In this document: positions 24,001-38,065 of the stretch, piece after piece
How the letters are laid out: each line of letters starts with the position of its first letter
Position numbering within the stretch: position 1 is the stretch's first letter
Origin: Burhinus oedicnemus
Taxonomy: Eukaryota > Chordata > Aves > Charadriiformes > Burhinidae
DNA length: 64,000 nucleotides
NCBI GenBank assembly: GCA_008921705.1
Contig: VFFE01008918.1
Location: forward strand, 2,137,028-2,201,027
Direction of reading: 5' to 3'
Made by a program: the position numbers and the translations under genes
The notes under the pieces: generated by a model
The model's input: only the letters and a program-made list of their open reading frames with translations
Database searches by the model: none
Told to the model about the DNA's origin: nothing

Positions 24001-27000
24001 AGACAGCTGTGACAACATGTGAAATGCATCTGGTATTTTTAGATCTACCTACCTCTTGTTTTCTTCTATGTAAACACCTTTCTACCTCTTCTGAGATCAT
24101 AATTTTCATATTTGACATGCATGATATCACCTCCTGCTTTGGGTAATTACATGGTAGAGTTCCTGAAAACCTTGTCCCTCTTATTAAAGCCTCCAATATA
24201 TTCCAGCCATCATTTTGCTAAGTGTTCTCTGCCTGTGGAGTCTTGATGACATAATTCAGATCCGCTTGCAAGACCCTCACCTTAGGCCAATTACATTCTA
24301 ATTGCATGACTTTACGGTTTCTTGGGAAAGGAGAAGTAAAGCACTTCATACTGTATTTCTTAATAGTTTGGCGGGGCAGGGGGTAACATGCAGAAGATAT
24401 AAGCATTACACGCTAAAATTGTGTAGACATTTTCTTTAAATAAAATGTGACAGCACAAAATCAATGTGTCTTATGCATAATGGATACACAGTGACGCTGT
24501 GTTAAGGTTGTTTTAAAGTGTTTTATTAATTTAAGTGTTTTATTACCTTTTGCCAGGACCTAGGTTTGGGAAAATGTTACTGCAATTAAAAATGTGGTTA
24601 TTTTTTTGTTTTATTTTTATCTTATTTTAAGCCATTGATTTTATAAAAGACAAGGTTTAAAAGTAAATTTATGGGCAGCAAGGAAATGCTGAGAAGACAG
24701 TTTGTAAAGGTAGATGGGTAGAAGGCAAAACCAAGTCCTAATCCTGGAAGAGGAAACAGATTTAGTCTGCAAATAAGGTGACAACTGTTAACAATAAATG
24801 TTATAAGTCTAATAAATCTTCAGAGCAGTTTTCTTAAGACCACAGTAGACTGTTCATCATCTGAAGATTTTATATTGTTATTAAGGGTCCTTATAACTAC
24901 CTTCAGTTTATAGTTGGAACAAACTGAAATAGAGCTGTGCTGACTTTGCAAACAGTGGTAGGAATAAGTTTCATGTCTTCAAACATTTTCCCCAATTATT
25001 AACAAACCTTACCTTTGCTGTGAGCCCACCAAATATACCAATGCAACAATATACAGAAACAACATAAGAAACAGAAGTGGAAAACATCCAAGCTTTTTAA
25101 AAGAGACTGCAGAGTTGTACAGCTACTCTTATAATCATAACTTCTACTCTTTATGCTTCTCAGTACATAAAACCAGACCCTGTGTATAATTTTAACTGGT
25201 TGGATAGAAACACAGTTTCCTCATTGCTGTCTTTAAAGATATCCAAAATATTAAAAATAACAATTTTTTTTATTGCATATTTATTTTTCCCAGTTGCTAA
25301 AATTCATCAGCTATAAAAAATGTATTAGAAATTGTCAAAGAACAACCCTACACTGCCTTTAAAAATCTTTCAACTGAATTGTCTCCCTGGATTGTGAAAG
25401 AGAAAAAAATTTATCTCTTCATTATTATGAAGGCAAAATCAATGTCTTCATTTCAAAATATGCTGAAAAGTTCCTTTAATTAATGTTTTAAGGACAGTTG
25501 GGAAAACCAATACCTAGTCTATTTAGTTAAAATACAAATGGTATTAATAAGAAAATGTCTGTAACAAATATACCAGAAGTCAGACCATGATAAGCATTGT
25601 GCTGTTTATCCTTACTGCTCATTTCCTTAGAGATCTTTGAGAAGGGGTGAATTAAGATTTCTGTGTTAAGTGTGAAACATATGAGATTAAGCCTTTTTCT
25701 GTGAGTTTTTTGAGCAACTGCACAGCACCATGTAGAAACAGTAAAATAGACTAGTATAAAGTATATATGCTAGATTTCAGTTTAAATTTTGCATATAGTA
25801 AATGAGAGTCAAATAACCAGGTGTGTATATGTACATGTGTGTTGCATTTCAACCCTAACATGAGACGACAGGAATAATTGTATGCAAATCTGTGAGTTTT
25901 TTTAAAAGGCAAAAGGCTTCATCTGTAAGGGAAGCAAAATCTATTAAAAACCCCAACAAACCAAACAACTCCACCTTTCGTGTCGCTCCCCCCCCAGTTA
26001 CATATCTTCAGTTCAGTATATTCTCAATGTTGTCAGGCAAGAGCTTTTTTGCCAGTGTATACTTCCAGTTCAGGTGACCTAATGTCTTATTAAACTTATA
26101 GAAAATTTTCCTCATTTTTAAATGGTGCAGAAAGTCATCTGGATATATAGGTCTGTTAAAATCTCCATATTAACATTCTTCTCCCTTTCTCAGAGAATAT
26201 AGATAGCATATTCCTCATATAACTTCCCGAGTTTCAGTGGATCTATGCCTAGGGTGAAAGTGGCCTGAAAGCTTCCCCCTTCTAAGCACAATTCATGGAA
26301 TAGCTGGAGCTAATCAAACTGGAAGTGATAACCTCTAGGTGAAATCCTACCTCCTTAGGATGTTTTGTCTCTCATCTCAGAAGAATCAGTATTTTGTTTT
26401 CTATTTCTGTTTTTTTCTAGGATGAAGAAATGAGGAAGAATACTTTGAACATCATAGAAAAAGGCTGAGTGCTATAAATCTTATTCATAAAATTGAATTC
26501 CTTAACTGTACAGCTGAGATATTCTATAAGCCTTTCAATCTTATCAGTTCTTCTGGAGAATTTATGCACCATAGAATAAACTTTTTTATATTTTTTTAAC
26601 TTTAATTTCCTTCACCTCGCGGCCCAGAAAAGCAAAATAATTCTGTATTTCAAATCAGAGATGGGGAAATTACTTAAGAAAGCCTGCTTTAGAAGTCTGC
26701 TTCCTTGAAACAAAATTGAATTTTGGCATTGAGAACATTAAAAAATAGAATTCCATAAAAGGACTTTGCTATTGCAAATTTGGTTTTGTTTCAGCGTTAA
26801 GAATGATCTTTTTATTTGCTCTCTTAAATAACTTATGGACTTGTTTTTAATTTTATCAGTTGTTCTGGATCTCTTTTAAAATTCAAGTTTGGAAATCATA
26901 TATAGAAATCCTATAATATTTTACATTATTTTAAAAAGAATGTTTAAAATACATAGTTAAAGATCCAAATATGACAATTGATGACTTTCAGATTATAAAC

Positions 27001-27069
27001 CAGTCCTGGCTAATGACATGTTTGTGGCACAGCAGAATTTTTTTCAGAAAGGTATAAAGCCCTATTTCT
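18029..27069. other. unique AT-rich DNA, no gene recognised
   Basis: No gene or transposon recognised in about 9 kb. There are homopolymer T runs at about 21811-21826 and 23384-23397 and a short TGTG run at about 21130-21147. Open frames are all under 85 codons and unremarkable. Confidence 0.5.
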
Positions 27070-27070
27070 C

Positions 27071-28000
27071 AGAATGTTTAAAGTTGGATAGGACATCTTG
27101 AGGTCATCTAGTCTAACACCCCTGCTCAAGCAGGGTCACCTACAGCAGGTTACCTTGGACCGTGCCCAGTCACGTTTTGAATATCTCCAAGGATGGAGGC
27201 TCCACAGCCTCTCTGGGAAACCTTTTCCAGCGTTTGACCACCCTCATAGTAAAGCAGTGTTTTCTAACATTCAGATGGAATTTTCTGGTTTTTAATTTTT
27301 ATGCATTGCTGCTTATCCTGACAGTGGGCACCATCATTTGCTCTTGTCAGGACTTCATGCATATTGACCTCCTGGGCCTTTTCTTTCCCACGCTGAACCG
27401 TGCTTGTTCTCATAGCCCTTCCTCATACAAAAGGTGCTCTGATCCATTAATCATCTTTGTGGCCCTTTGCTGGACTCTCCACTACATCCCTGTCTCTTGT
27501 ACAGGGGAGCTCAGAACTGGACCCTGCACTCCAGATGTGTCTCACAAGAGGTGAGTAGAGGGGAAAGATCACTTTGTTGTCCTGCTGACAATGCTTTTCC
27601 TAATGTAATCTAGGCTGCTGTTGGCCACCTTTGCTGTGAGGGAGCGTTGCTGGCTCATTTTCCACTTGTAACCACCAGAACCCCAAGGTCCTTCTCTGCC
27701 AAGCTGCTTTCCCCCTCTGCATGGTGTTATCCCTCCCCAGGGGCAAGACTTTGCATTTCCCCTTGTAGAGCTTCATGAGCCTCCTTTCAGCCCATTTTTC
27801 CAGCCTGCCCAAGTCTCCCTGAATGGCAACACAACCCTCTGGTGTATCAGCAGCTCCTAGGCATTTTGTAAATTCTGCAAACCTTCTGAGGGTTCACTTT
27901 GTCCCTTGTCCAAGTCAATAATGAAGAAGTTAAACAGAATTTTCCCTAGTATTGAGCCCTGTGATACACCACTAACGACTGGCCTCCAGCAGGCTTTTGT
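27071..28000 (-). mobile_element. old, diverged CR1 LINE (minus strand)
   Basis: The reverse strand carries a 5'-truncated CR1 of an old subfamily. From low to high coordinate (element 3' to 5') it shows GGTCATCTAGTCTAACACC and CTGCTCAAGCAGGGTCACCT near 27103-27141, then CATTCAGATGGAA at 27269-27281, then AATCATCTTTGTGGCCCT at 27449-27466. Further on come CTCAGAACTGGACCCTGCAC, AAGGTCCTTCTCTGCCAAGC and AGCCCTGTGATACACCACTA. Each of these is a recognisable diverged block of the CR1 polymerase C-terminal region and 3' UTR. A minus-strand frame at 27600-27812 still reads a scrap of polymerase (AAWQRRTLGFWWLQVENEP). The octamer tail is gone. Homology fades near 28000. Many indels and no intact frame indicate great age. 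Confidence 0.9.
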
Positions 28001-31000
28001 GCCATTGTTTTTCATTACTTGCTTCTGGTAAAACACTGAGAAGCATTATAGTTGCTATGCATTAGATGTGATATTGCTTTCTTCTCATCAGTCATGTGAA
28101 TAAAACTTTGGCCCTTTATGAACCTGTCCCACAAATGAAATCTCTTATTTCATAATTTTTTAAATTTTTCCTTCCTTTTGAATTTGGCTAATGCCATTCA
28201 GTAATTTTTTTCTGAATTCGAGTTCTTCCTATCAAACCGGTTCCCAAAGCAGATTTGTGTAACTCTCTGAAAAAACAATAAGTAACCAAAGTATCGAGGA
28301 GTTACATACAAGGGGGAAGAGTGGACTGTAGGTGCCTGAATCCACTTAACAGCTGTGAAAATTGGCAGGGGCTGATTATTTCAAAATATCAGTGATGCCT
28401 AAATAGCATAGGCATAAAGAATTGGCCAATACTTGCATATTGGTATGTTCATACAATCAAAAGCTAGCCCTAAATAGCAGCTGAGTATCTGTATTTACCA
28501 TTTATGTATAAAATTCTGTTATCCCCTATCCTAAAAAAATGATGATAGTATTTCCAACCATCAGTGTTAAGATGCAAAATAAATAGAATACTGTGATATA
28601 ATATTAAAACACATACTGCATAGGTACATAAAATTTAATTGTGAGAAAAATAACTGATCTTTACAATTTTTTATAATGTATTAAGAACAAGAAAAAAAGC
28701 TATTCTGACTCTCTAATTATTTATGGGAGAGATTTTGTCTCTACCATTAGTTATATAAAAATTACATGTCTAGTTTAAGTTCATCATGTAGACCCCCCTC
28801 TATCTCTAATCGATGAAGAAAGACAGTCACCTTTAGAAAATGTTTCATCCTTCCTGTTATCTTAGAGACCAATCTTAATTGAGCACAGGTGAATAATACA
28901 GACAGAAATAATCTATATTGGATATACAGGTAAAGTTAACAGATTATAGTAAATTTACACTCATTCTTAATTAGAGTTATTGCTTATAATTTTAGTTTGA
29001 ATCTTGTTTCAGCAATAAAAGCTTATGGAGCCAAACACTACATATATTTATATTTCTTCAGCCAGTTACCTGACCTGAATTGAGTGAAGTTGTTCAACTT
29101 TATTACAGTTCAATTTATGAACTCATTACTTTAACTTTTTCCTTTTTTTTTATCACTGGGTACTTTATTTTATCATCATATGGTTCAGAACAGGGGATAT
29201 TTTAACTTCTCATAAATGTGGGACAAAAATATTTGTTTCACTGAAATAAATAGTGTTACATTATCAACCATTATATTTTCTGACGTACCTTATTCTTAAT
29301 GGATGCTTAAAAGTGAGTGGCTGAGGATTCTTTTTTTTTTTTCTTTTTTGTTATGCTTGTTCTTTTACACTGCAAAGAGACCTCAGTCTAGAGAGTGTAT
29401 CATACCAGTTGCTAGATGTGCCAAATTAAAGACCCTGCTTGTCTAGATAAGATTGCTGCATGATTGGAAGAAGGAAGGCAAACTCAAAGTAAAATGAAAA
29501 TTTTTATTAAAATAAGATCCTGGGGTCATATGGTTAGCTGCTTGATGACTACTGAAGTTACCTTTAAAGTGAGTTTTAAGTGGTTGATATCTTGCAAGTA
29601 AAGAAAAAAAATTACTCTAATGAAGATATACAGAGGAGGAAGAATTAACTCCATTAATTAAGAAAATTTTCCTAACCAGAAAGGACTGCTTAGAAGAAGA
29701 TATAGTGGTTGTGAAACAAGGGCATAAGGCTAAAATCATTGAGAAATAGTCAGTAGCGTGATAAGAGTCAGAAGGAAGGAAGGAAGAAGAGGCAGAACTG
29801 AAAAATTAGAAGCCACTTCCAGTGCATGTGATGAATGAAGGTGAATTACTGGTGGAATCTCAAGAATTGATAATCCATTTAAAAAAAGATACTAGAATGT
29901 CCAGAGTTTTAATTGGAAGGGGAGAATGTGTATGCTCTAGGAAAACCCAATCAAGACAGCAATGGCAATAAGTAATGGCAAAGGCCTGAACTAGATGCTT
30001 TACAGTACAAGGCTGTGACTGGATTAGAGATAACTCTAACACAGATTTGCTGCATGATGTTACCGATGTAGTAGGTCTGCAAAATGGAAAGAATGACATT
30101 CAAATCAGGCCAAACACTCAAATTAATCTGTTAATGATTTCTAAAGGTTTTTTATGACAATGAACTACAACAAAGCTATCAGAAAGCTCTAGGTATGTAG
30201 TGATACAGGATGGAGAAAATCCAGTGTTTAAGGTCCTCAGATTCACACTGCTATCAGATATGATCATCTAGAACCGGAACCATGCCTTCTAGCTGTCTGG
30301 AGACTTTTTAAAAGTATTCTTTAGACTTTGTTTGCACCTCTTTATTCATTAGACCATGTTTCTTTTAAAGTACATATTTAAAGCAGTTGGGGAGGAATGC
30401 TGGGTTTGCAATTACCCTTGAACTCTGGGTGTCAGAATGTGTACTTTCTGTATGCCATCAGGGCAGTTGTACACACCACAGAGTCAAATGAAACCAGCCT
30501 CATTGTGAAGGATGTGATGAAAGTTTATCTTATAATTAATTATTCACCCCAAAAGTGCACATGTCTCTATTACAAAAATGGATGTTTCACTCACAGTTTT
30601 ATGGTACTTTAGAAGTATTATGGATTATATGTCTACTTACATTCATTATACACATAGGTAAATAAATAAGGATAAGTCACCAAGTATTAGAAAGATTAAG
30701 AACTAATTTGTTAAAACTTGTTTTGTGCATTATAGTTTATCACTGGAAGTTAAGTTTTCCTAAGAATACTAAGGGAGCAGTTCAGTTGTCCAAATATTAG
30801 CATCTATAGCCATCTTAAATGCTACAAGGTATCCAAGACATAAGCATGGAGTGCTTACGCTTTTATTATGAATAAAACAACATCATTTCCAAAAAATTTT
30901 TTAGTGTGAGATAAATCGACAAACATTAAGATACACAAAACATGTATTTGTTGTTGGGCAGATTTGCCTACTGATCTGGTTAATAAGTGAAAATAGTTGA

Positions 31001-31407
31001 TCTAATGTTAGATAAATTACTCTGGGACAGAAAATTCCTAACATAGGAAATGTTGAGTAGAAAAACAAGAATATGCTGAGATATCAAGGTCTCTACCAAT
31101 AGCTGCTGAATGGATAATAAGAACAGAACAATACAGTGAGCATCATTAAATATTCAATATCCAATACTCCATGGATCGGCAGGGTCTGTTATTGTCCACT
31201 GCCTCAAAAAGGACGTGCTGCAGTGCCATTTTGAAGTAACATTTACTGAGCTTTTAATAGAACTCACTGTACCTGAACATTTTCAAATTTATTTTTTGCA
31301 TAGCTTCAAATGCCTAGTTATTCTTTCAGTGGTTTTTAGCACCAATCCTTCATGCCTTCCTGAAATCCATAATCTAAAAGAGATTGATTTTATTTTTAAC
31401 TGACATT

Positions 31408-31430
31408 TAGAAGCGGCAAAGCTGCTTCTA
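31408..31430. other. short hairpin, 10-bp stem
   Basis: TAGAAGCGGC and GCTGCTTCTA flank the three-base loop AAA. Nine of ten stem positions pair canonically, and the tenth is a G/T mismatch. No poly-T follows closely and no function is claimed. Confidence 0.5.
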
Positions 31431-32294
31431 CAAATTGCTTGTCACTTAAAATAGATTGTTGATACTCTGTCATCAAGAGATAATGCAGGATATAATTAGT
31501 CCTTTTCAAAATTTTATGCCTTTAAATACAAAAATTATACACATTAGGCATGCCTCTCAAAAAAAAATGATATATCAATGCATGCAAATCACTGTGTCTT
31601 TATAAATATTTTCTTAGGAAGCAGAACATCTTATTAATACAGAACCAACCAGAAAGCACTGATCAGCTTTCACAGGGTCAATTTTTCAGTCATCCAAAAT
31701 TTTCAGGTGAAATCTGGAAAACAAAATATCAAATACAGTCAGAATGTTAAAACAAATAAAAACGTGATTTTTTATAAAACTACTTAGAATTATTTGCATT
31801 TACTAAGATCAAAATTAATTTACTATGAAATTGTGAGAAAATAGTAAGAAACAGTAAGATCGTTCTCTGAAAAGAGACAATTTATCATTAAGTTTTTTAA
31901 AATGTATTTCAGTTTGAATTCAGACTTCTGGTATGTGATAAAACGTCCTTTATGTTGTGTTGCGCAGATATAACCAATTTAAAAAGGGGAAAATGATTTT
32001 GTAAAATAGTTCATCATTTTTACATGTGGAAGGCATAATAGATTTGAGCAAGATATTGATCATAAATTTTATTATGGGGGAACAACATCCATAACTCATT
32101 CAGCATTCAGTTATCATGTGTTTTTTGTCTCCTGCTTTTGTGGAAATCAAGGGTTTCATTCAAACCACTGACTGCATCAGAAGATTATAAACTCATTATG
32201 GAAAACTATATATTGAAATATGGGTAAAAGCTGAAATCTGTATACTATTTTGTAACTCATATCTTCCATCTGTATATTCATTTCATATATAAAC

Positions 32295-32322
32295 ACACAC
32301 ATATATACATATATATGTGTGT
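32295..32322. repeat. palindromic CA/TA simple sequence
   Basis: ACACACATATATA and TATATATGTGTGT are perfect 13-base inverted repeats separated by CA. This is a microsatellite with hairpin or cruciform potential. Confidence 0.85.
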
Positions 32323-35199
32323 TCATATGTATGCACGTCTCCAATATCCTTTAAAGTACAAGCACTGGTATCTATCTAAGACCACCTTTTGCAGCTGACA
32401 CCTTCTCATAAAAAGAGAAATGCACTGTAAAGTGAGCTGGTCCTAAAATGACAGCTAAAAAGAACGACAAATAGGGCTTTCAGCTTGCACATTTTAAGAT
32501 TCTGACAGAATGACCTCTATTTCTGTCACTTCATAACTTTCCTACAATAGTTGTCACAAAAATAACAGAAAGATATTGTCATGATAATCTCTGGGTCCTG
32601 GTAGTGTAATCAGATCTTTATCCTATTCCCTTGCAAAGTCCCAGAGATGGCTTTTTAGGGCTGGGCACATTTAATTTATTTTGAGTAATCTAAAAGTCAG
32701 CAACTAGACCAAGCTACAAGTTCTGCGTACTGTCAATGTAGGGGAAAAGGATCCACTAAAGATTGATTCATTTCACCTTTTTTAGAACATGATGATTCCC
32801 AATGTAAAGACTAGCTTAGATATACAAAACTGTTGATAGTCTTGGATATCCTACTTTCCAAAATTACATAGCATAAATGCCTCCATAAGAGAGTGCCTGA
32901 GGTAAATCACAGATTGGACATTGATGATTGAATTTGTAGCTAAATTCAAACCTCCTTTGTTCATCTGACAAGACAACTGTTTCAGTTGCAAGGTGAGAGC
33001 TTTGAACTGCCAGTAAAAATTATATTTTTCACATGATCTACTATTGCAGAAACAAGAATGGAGATAGTAGAAAATTTTTAAAAATATAGAAACTTCTGGT
33101 GCTAAAACAGTTTGAACTGAATATTGTGTATTTTGGCGAGCCACTTTTTTTCATTCCATAGATTACTAAAGTCACAGACAGAGCAGAAAACACATTAATG
33201 GTGAAAACATCCCCAAAAATCTGAAAGTAAAACCTTGCAATTAAAGATGCCTTGTAAAGATGACGTCAAAAAATAATCCCCTGTTTTTGGAATTACTAGG
33301 ATTGCAATCACAATAAAGAAATCCTGAACCTTAGGATTTTAATCATGTTTCTGATTTGCAGATATAAGGTATGCTGTGACCTCACTATTTCCTGTACTTA
33401 TCCATATATTTCTGGAAAGACATTCCTTTACTCTTTGTGTTAAGATACAGCAACATTCTCTCATTTTCACCTTGTTGATTGCAGGAGTCACCCTAGGATG
33501 TGTCCCAGGAGGAATCCTGGGGGAGGCTGGAAGCTTTGCAATGCACTAGTGGATTTGCCTCATGTCCCAGTTCCAAAGTAGGTAGGTTCTAACTGAAACC
33601 AAAGTTTTTATCTTCAGATTTGCAAATGTGCACAAAGTCAAAACTGAAAAAAAAAGTGCCCTGCTTTGCACATGAAGAATCATGTGGATGTCAAATTGCG
33701 CAAGACCATACATAAGAAATCCAGCCAAGACCATGCTATGGACTATGGACTTACCTAAAAGGTTGTACTGTAAGCAGTGTTGTGCAGTGCAACCTGAGAA
33801 GTCTGTAATTATATTATTTAATTATTCATAACGACAGCTGTCAAGGTAAGCAATTCAATGTGTTAAATTATGCTTGCAGTAAGGGTAACTTCACTCCTGC
33901 TTATGCAGTGAGATATCTCTTGTACTTGCCAGCATATGATTTCAGAAGACTTCACAAGAAGTATCCCTGAGGGCTTTCTGCATCTGATCTCATGTCACTC
34001 AAGAATCTTACTCTTTTCCACTGAAACATAGAAAGAAATAGCTATGGAATAAAAGAAAGAAAATTTTGATAGTTCCAAAAAGAAATACACTATAAAAAAT
34101 GAACGAAGCATTTCACTTTTAGCTAGAGCTCCTGTATAGTACATCTGTTTCAGCCACTATCACAGTATTAGTTGATTCTTTCCAGGCAATGACAGTGTGG
34201 CTTGTTTTCTGGGAATTCAAGACATATAGCCTCTGATGAACCTGAAATTTTGGGGGGCGATGATAAATACCAGTCTTCTTGGAAAACACTGTTCAGCATG
34301 TCAGCAGCATACAGCTTTGTGAGCCTTTACATGTCTAACAGATTGGGATCTGATCTTACTGAATTCATCAGATCTGACTTTTGTAGCATCAGCAGGGCAA
34401 GTTCAGGTGAGCCACTTGGTGTGCAGTTACATAGTCAGCCCCTCTGAAGTCACCAGTGTTCATCTGCATTAAAAATGCCACCAACAGGGCTCAACATGTC
34501 GTTTTCAAGCAATGTTTTCAATTTCTCAACAAGCATACTGTTTAAGGAATAGTTCTTGTCCCTTGTATTCCCCTTCTCCTTGAGGACCACTTATGTATTA
34601 AGTGCAATTTGGTTTGGAATGGCATATCTGCAGGTCAAAGAACAGACTGAAGGGGTTAAAACAGACATAAATCAGAATAAAATACACGGCTCTGTAGAAG
34701 GCTCAACTGGATAAAACAAACCATGTATCCATTTGTGCACAGCATGTCTCTCCCAGATGAGCAGAGTTGAGAAAACAGGCTTCATAGACAGAACAAGTGT
34801 TGTCCATTGATGTACATAATAAATCATCAGTCTAGAGAATTTGTCAATAACATGCTGCCCTAAACATCCATATGTCTGTGGCATTAGGCTCATGTTGTTG
34901 CAACTAAATGAGATCTCAACCAACACAGAATGAAAAAAAGAAGTGTAGCTTAAAGTGGCAGCAGATCAGTTTGTAAAAAACAGACAATTTATCTCCAGCT
35001 CTGTTTCAGAGCAGCTTGGCAAACGCATGGTCATTTATGAGAACAAGGAACACCAATTTATACTGTGCATGCCTATTAAAAATCTAGACAGCTCTTTTAA
35101 CAAAGTCAGACCACCTACAGTGTTCCCAAATATACAACCAACTTTGGCAATGCCTGCAGTGCAGCTTACTCTGGGAGATGGTGGGATTGAACGCTGAAT

Positions 35200-35310
35200 G
35201 CAATGATGCAGGGGACAGCTGAGCTGGATTCTGGTTTCAGCTCTACCTCTACCTCTGCATTGCAGAGTGGTTGTGAGCAAGTTGTGTTTGTTTCCTCATT
35301 GATATTTAAT
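35200..35310 (+). repeat. possible MIR-like SINE relic
   Basis: The order CTGGTTTCAGCTCTACC, then GTGAGCAAGTT, then TTTCCTCATTGATATTTAATA resembles the central part of MIR (TCGAATCCCGGCTCTGCC, then GACCTTGGGCAAGTT, then TTTCCTCATCTGTAAAAT) in order and approximate spacing. Identity is low, so this is a suggestion only; chance resemblance is possible. Confidence 0.28.
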
Positions 35311-38047
35311 ATGTCTTTTCCATTTAGGCTGTGTTCACCTAGGGTGGTCTTACCATGTGTTTGTGCAGGGTCTGCATTGTATTTGGTGGTACTATGATAC
35401 AAATAACTATCAAAGATCATCCAAGAAACATGGTGAGTTAAACACTATGACAGGAAAGTGAGTTTCTGAGGAATTAAAGCGAGTTGTATATTCTAGACGA
35501 AAGTGATATTTATTACACAAGAGAAAGCTGGAATTTATTCAGAAATAAGTATCCTTAGCCCTTTTACTGCCTAAGATAATCTATAAAGGCTGCTAATCTC
35601 TCTCTAAGTTATTATAAAGGCTCCTAAATTCAAATCTATTTACTGCCTGGTACTTTCTGTCATGATGCATACTGCAATACATCAGCTAAATCAGAAATAG
35701 ATAGCATCATTCAAATTATCTCTTAAAAATCCAAAAGATATAAAACTTTGATATATTTAACATAACACTCTATTCAGTTCAAACAAATGTGTGTTATCTC
35801 ACAAAGTTTACATGTAAGGGATTCCTGGGTGGAAAAGAAGGTTCTTCTGGGATTTTTTTCTGACCCAGATACTCCTCCATCTATTTTTTTTCAGGTGTCA
35901 ACTCATAGACAAAACCAGAACTGCTGAGTTTCCACACAAGACATCATGTTTCTTGAAGGATTTAGGGGAAGTGAGTTAGCAAGAAGGGAGTAGATGCTTG
36001 TAACTTACCATGGGAAGAACAAAGAGGAAAGAACAACTGATCATCACTGGAATAAGCTCAAACAGTACCTTTCTAAGTACGGTACGGAAATAAGAGTATG
36101 AAGAGGAAATGTCAACACAATCCTAGCAGAACTGAAGTCCAAAGGACAAATGGACTGTGTGAAGGCAGGTTGAGCAGACTGTTTGCACTGGCCTGCCGTT
36201 GCTAATTTACACCAAGATGGTTGTGTGTAATATAATGTGGAGGTGACTAGAGAATGCTTAGGAGTCTAAATTTCAAACTCTGACCTTCAGAGCTGGACAA
36301 CAGCCGTGTGGGCATTTAAGACTGTTGTCAGCAGGAAGTGCAGTTAAACATCATTGTTCATAGGTGTGATAAACTCTTAATGAAACTAACATATTGGTAA
36401 ACAATTCCCATCTAAAATATTTGAAATTGTACTTTGGAATACAACAACAATATGCTTAACTACAAAGAGTAGCTGCTTTGGAAATGTTAAAGTCTGGAGG
36501 CTAAGTTTTTTCTGCTGTTACAAATACGTGTGTTTGTGTCTGTGTGTGTACAAAGGCAGAGAGAGAAGGAAGGACGGAGAGAGGGATAGAGAGGAAGATT
36601 CTTGCAAAGGGTAATTCAGAACATCTATTTAGTGGGTTTCCAGAATCATGTAAGTATTCCACAGAATATCAGACAACAGATAGAAAATCACTAGACCAGA
36701 ACAGTCCAGGTTTTTTTTATTGTTCACGGATAATTTACCACCTAGGCTTGTTGTGATTTTTCCTCTTATTATCTACTATTCCTGATTTCCACGCCATTTG
36801 TTATTTTCATGCAATTGCATACAATTGAATTTGGAACATAAAACATTAGAGAGAGGAAAATAAATTACAATCAAAGGAAGAAAATTCAAATGAGCAAGTG
36901 AAATGTTAAAAACTATAAGGCACTTCTGTCCCAACTCTTTTGATAACACAGAACAAGAAAGAGTAAATTAAAATTAAAAGGCAGACAAAGTAAAACTGTT
37001 CAATGATTTCTACTTTCCTCATGTGGTATTAATTCACCTATGGAAATAATTGATACAAGACTACATTAAAACAAAAATGCTTGGAATCTAAACTAGTGTA
37101 GACGCTCACATATAAAACACACAGGATAACCAGAATTTTAAAATACGTTTGGAAGAAAATTAAATACTCAGTCTGCAGGGAATGAGCCAGCGTATCACAG
37201 GTGAATCAAATTCACCATTTGAAAAATCAGTCTGTAATGGAGTATTACTTTATTTTCACACTTATGAAAAAAAGATATAACAGAATATGAGAAGATGTTT
37301 CTAGCCACAAAAAGAACTATGATCTAACAGGACAACAGGATTGAAAAAATGACTGTGAGCTGTCTATTTTCTTTCTGTTTAAAGCTCTTGCATTTTATCC
37401 TTCTATCAGACAGCTACACGTATTTGTTCTGGACAGGTTTTTTGACAAGGACGTTGTGGACTAAAAGCATCACACTATATTTTTCATTTTTAAGGTACAT
37501 GCACTCCATCCTCATCACTTTGAGGTAGTTTTGCTTTCCAGCAGAATGCTGCAGGTTTTAATCACAAGTCTACTTTTATACTCAGTGTGAGACCAAAATA
37601 AATACACCACCAGCGTGAACACTTTTCTGAGAGGACAAGGGGGATTTCTGCTTGTCATAACTAATGATGGTGATCAAAGCCAACCAGGTGCTCACACTGA
37701 CCCTGAGCTTTGATCATTTACTATACTTTCCAATATCTGAGCCTGGGAGTGAGTTGCCCTAATGGCCTCTGATTACATTAGTGGCATATGGCAGGAAAAA
37801 GGAGTAGAAGATAAGAAGCAAGAAGGAGAGGGGAATGTCTAGCTATGCAGCATGTGTAAGTCTAAAAACCTCTGGGCAATTGAAGTAAGCTCATATTCAA
37901 AGCTTTTCACACACTGTAGATGTTAATGTTATTGAAATACTCAGTAGACCTTTCGTGAAAGCTGGTCCCAAAGGGCAATGATATGATCCTTTACTCACCT
38001 TTGGGCAATTACTCGTATGAGTAGACTCGATAGTTTCAAAGGGGTTT

Positions 38048-38065
38048 TGTGTGTGTGTGTGTGTG
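38048..38065. repeat. (GT)n microsatellite
   Basis: Nine TG units within GGTTTTGTGTG..GTGAGTG. Confidence 0.9.

Noticed and set aside
33503..33520. CCCAGGA-GGAA-TCCTGGG hairpin
   Set aside because: A 7-bp perfect stem of this size is expected by chance in 64 kb, and there is no supporting context.
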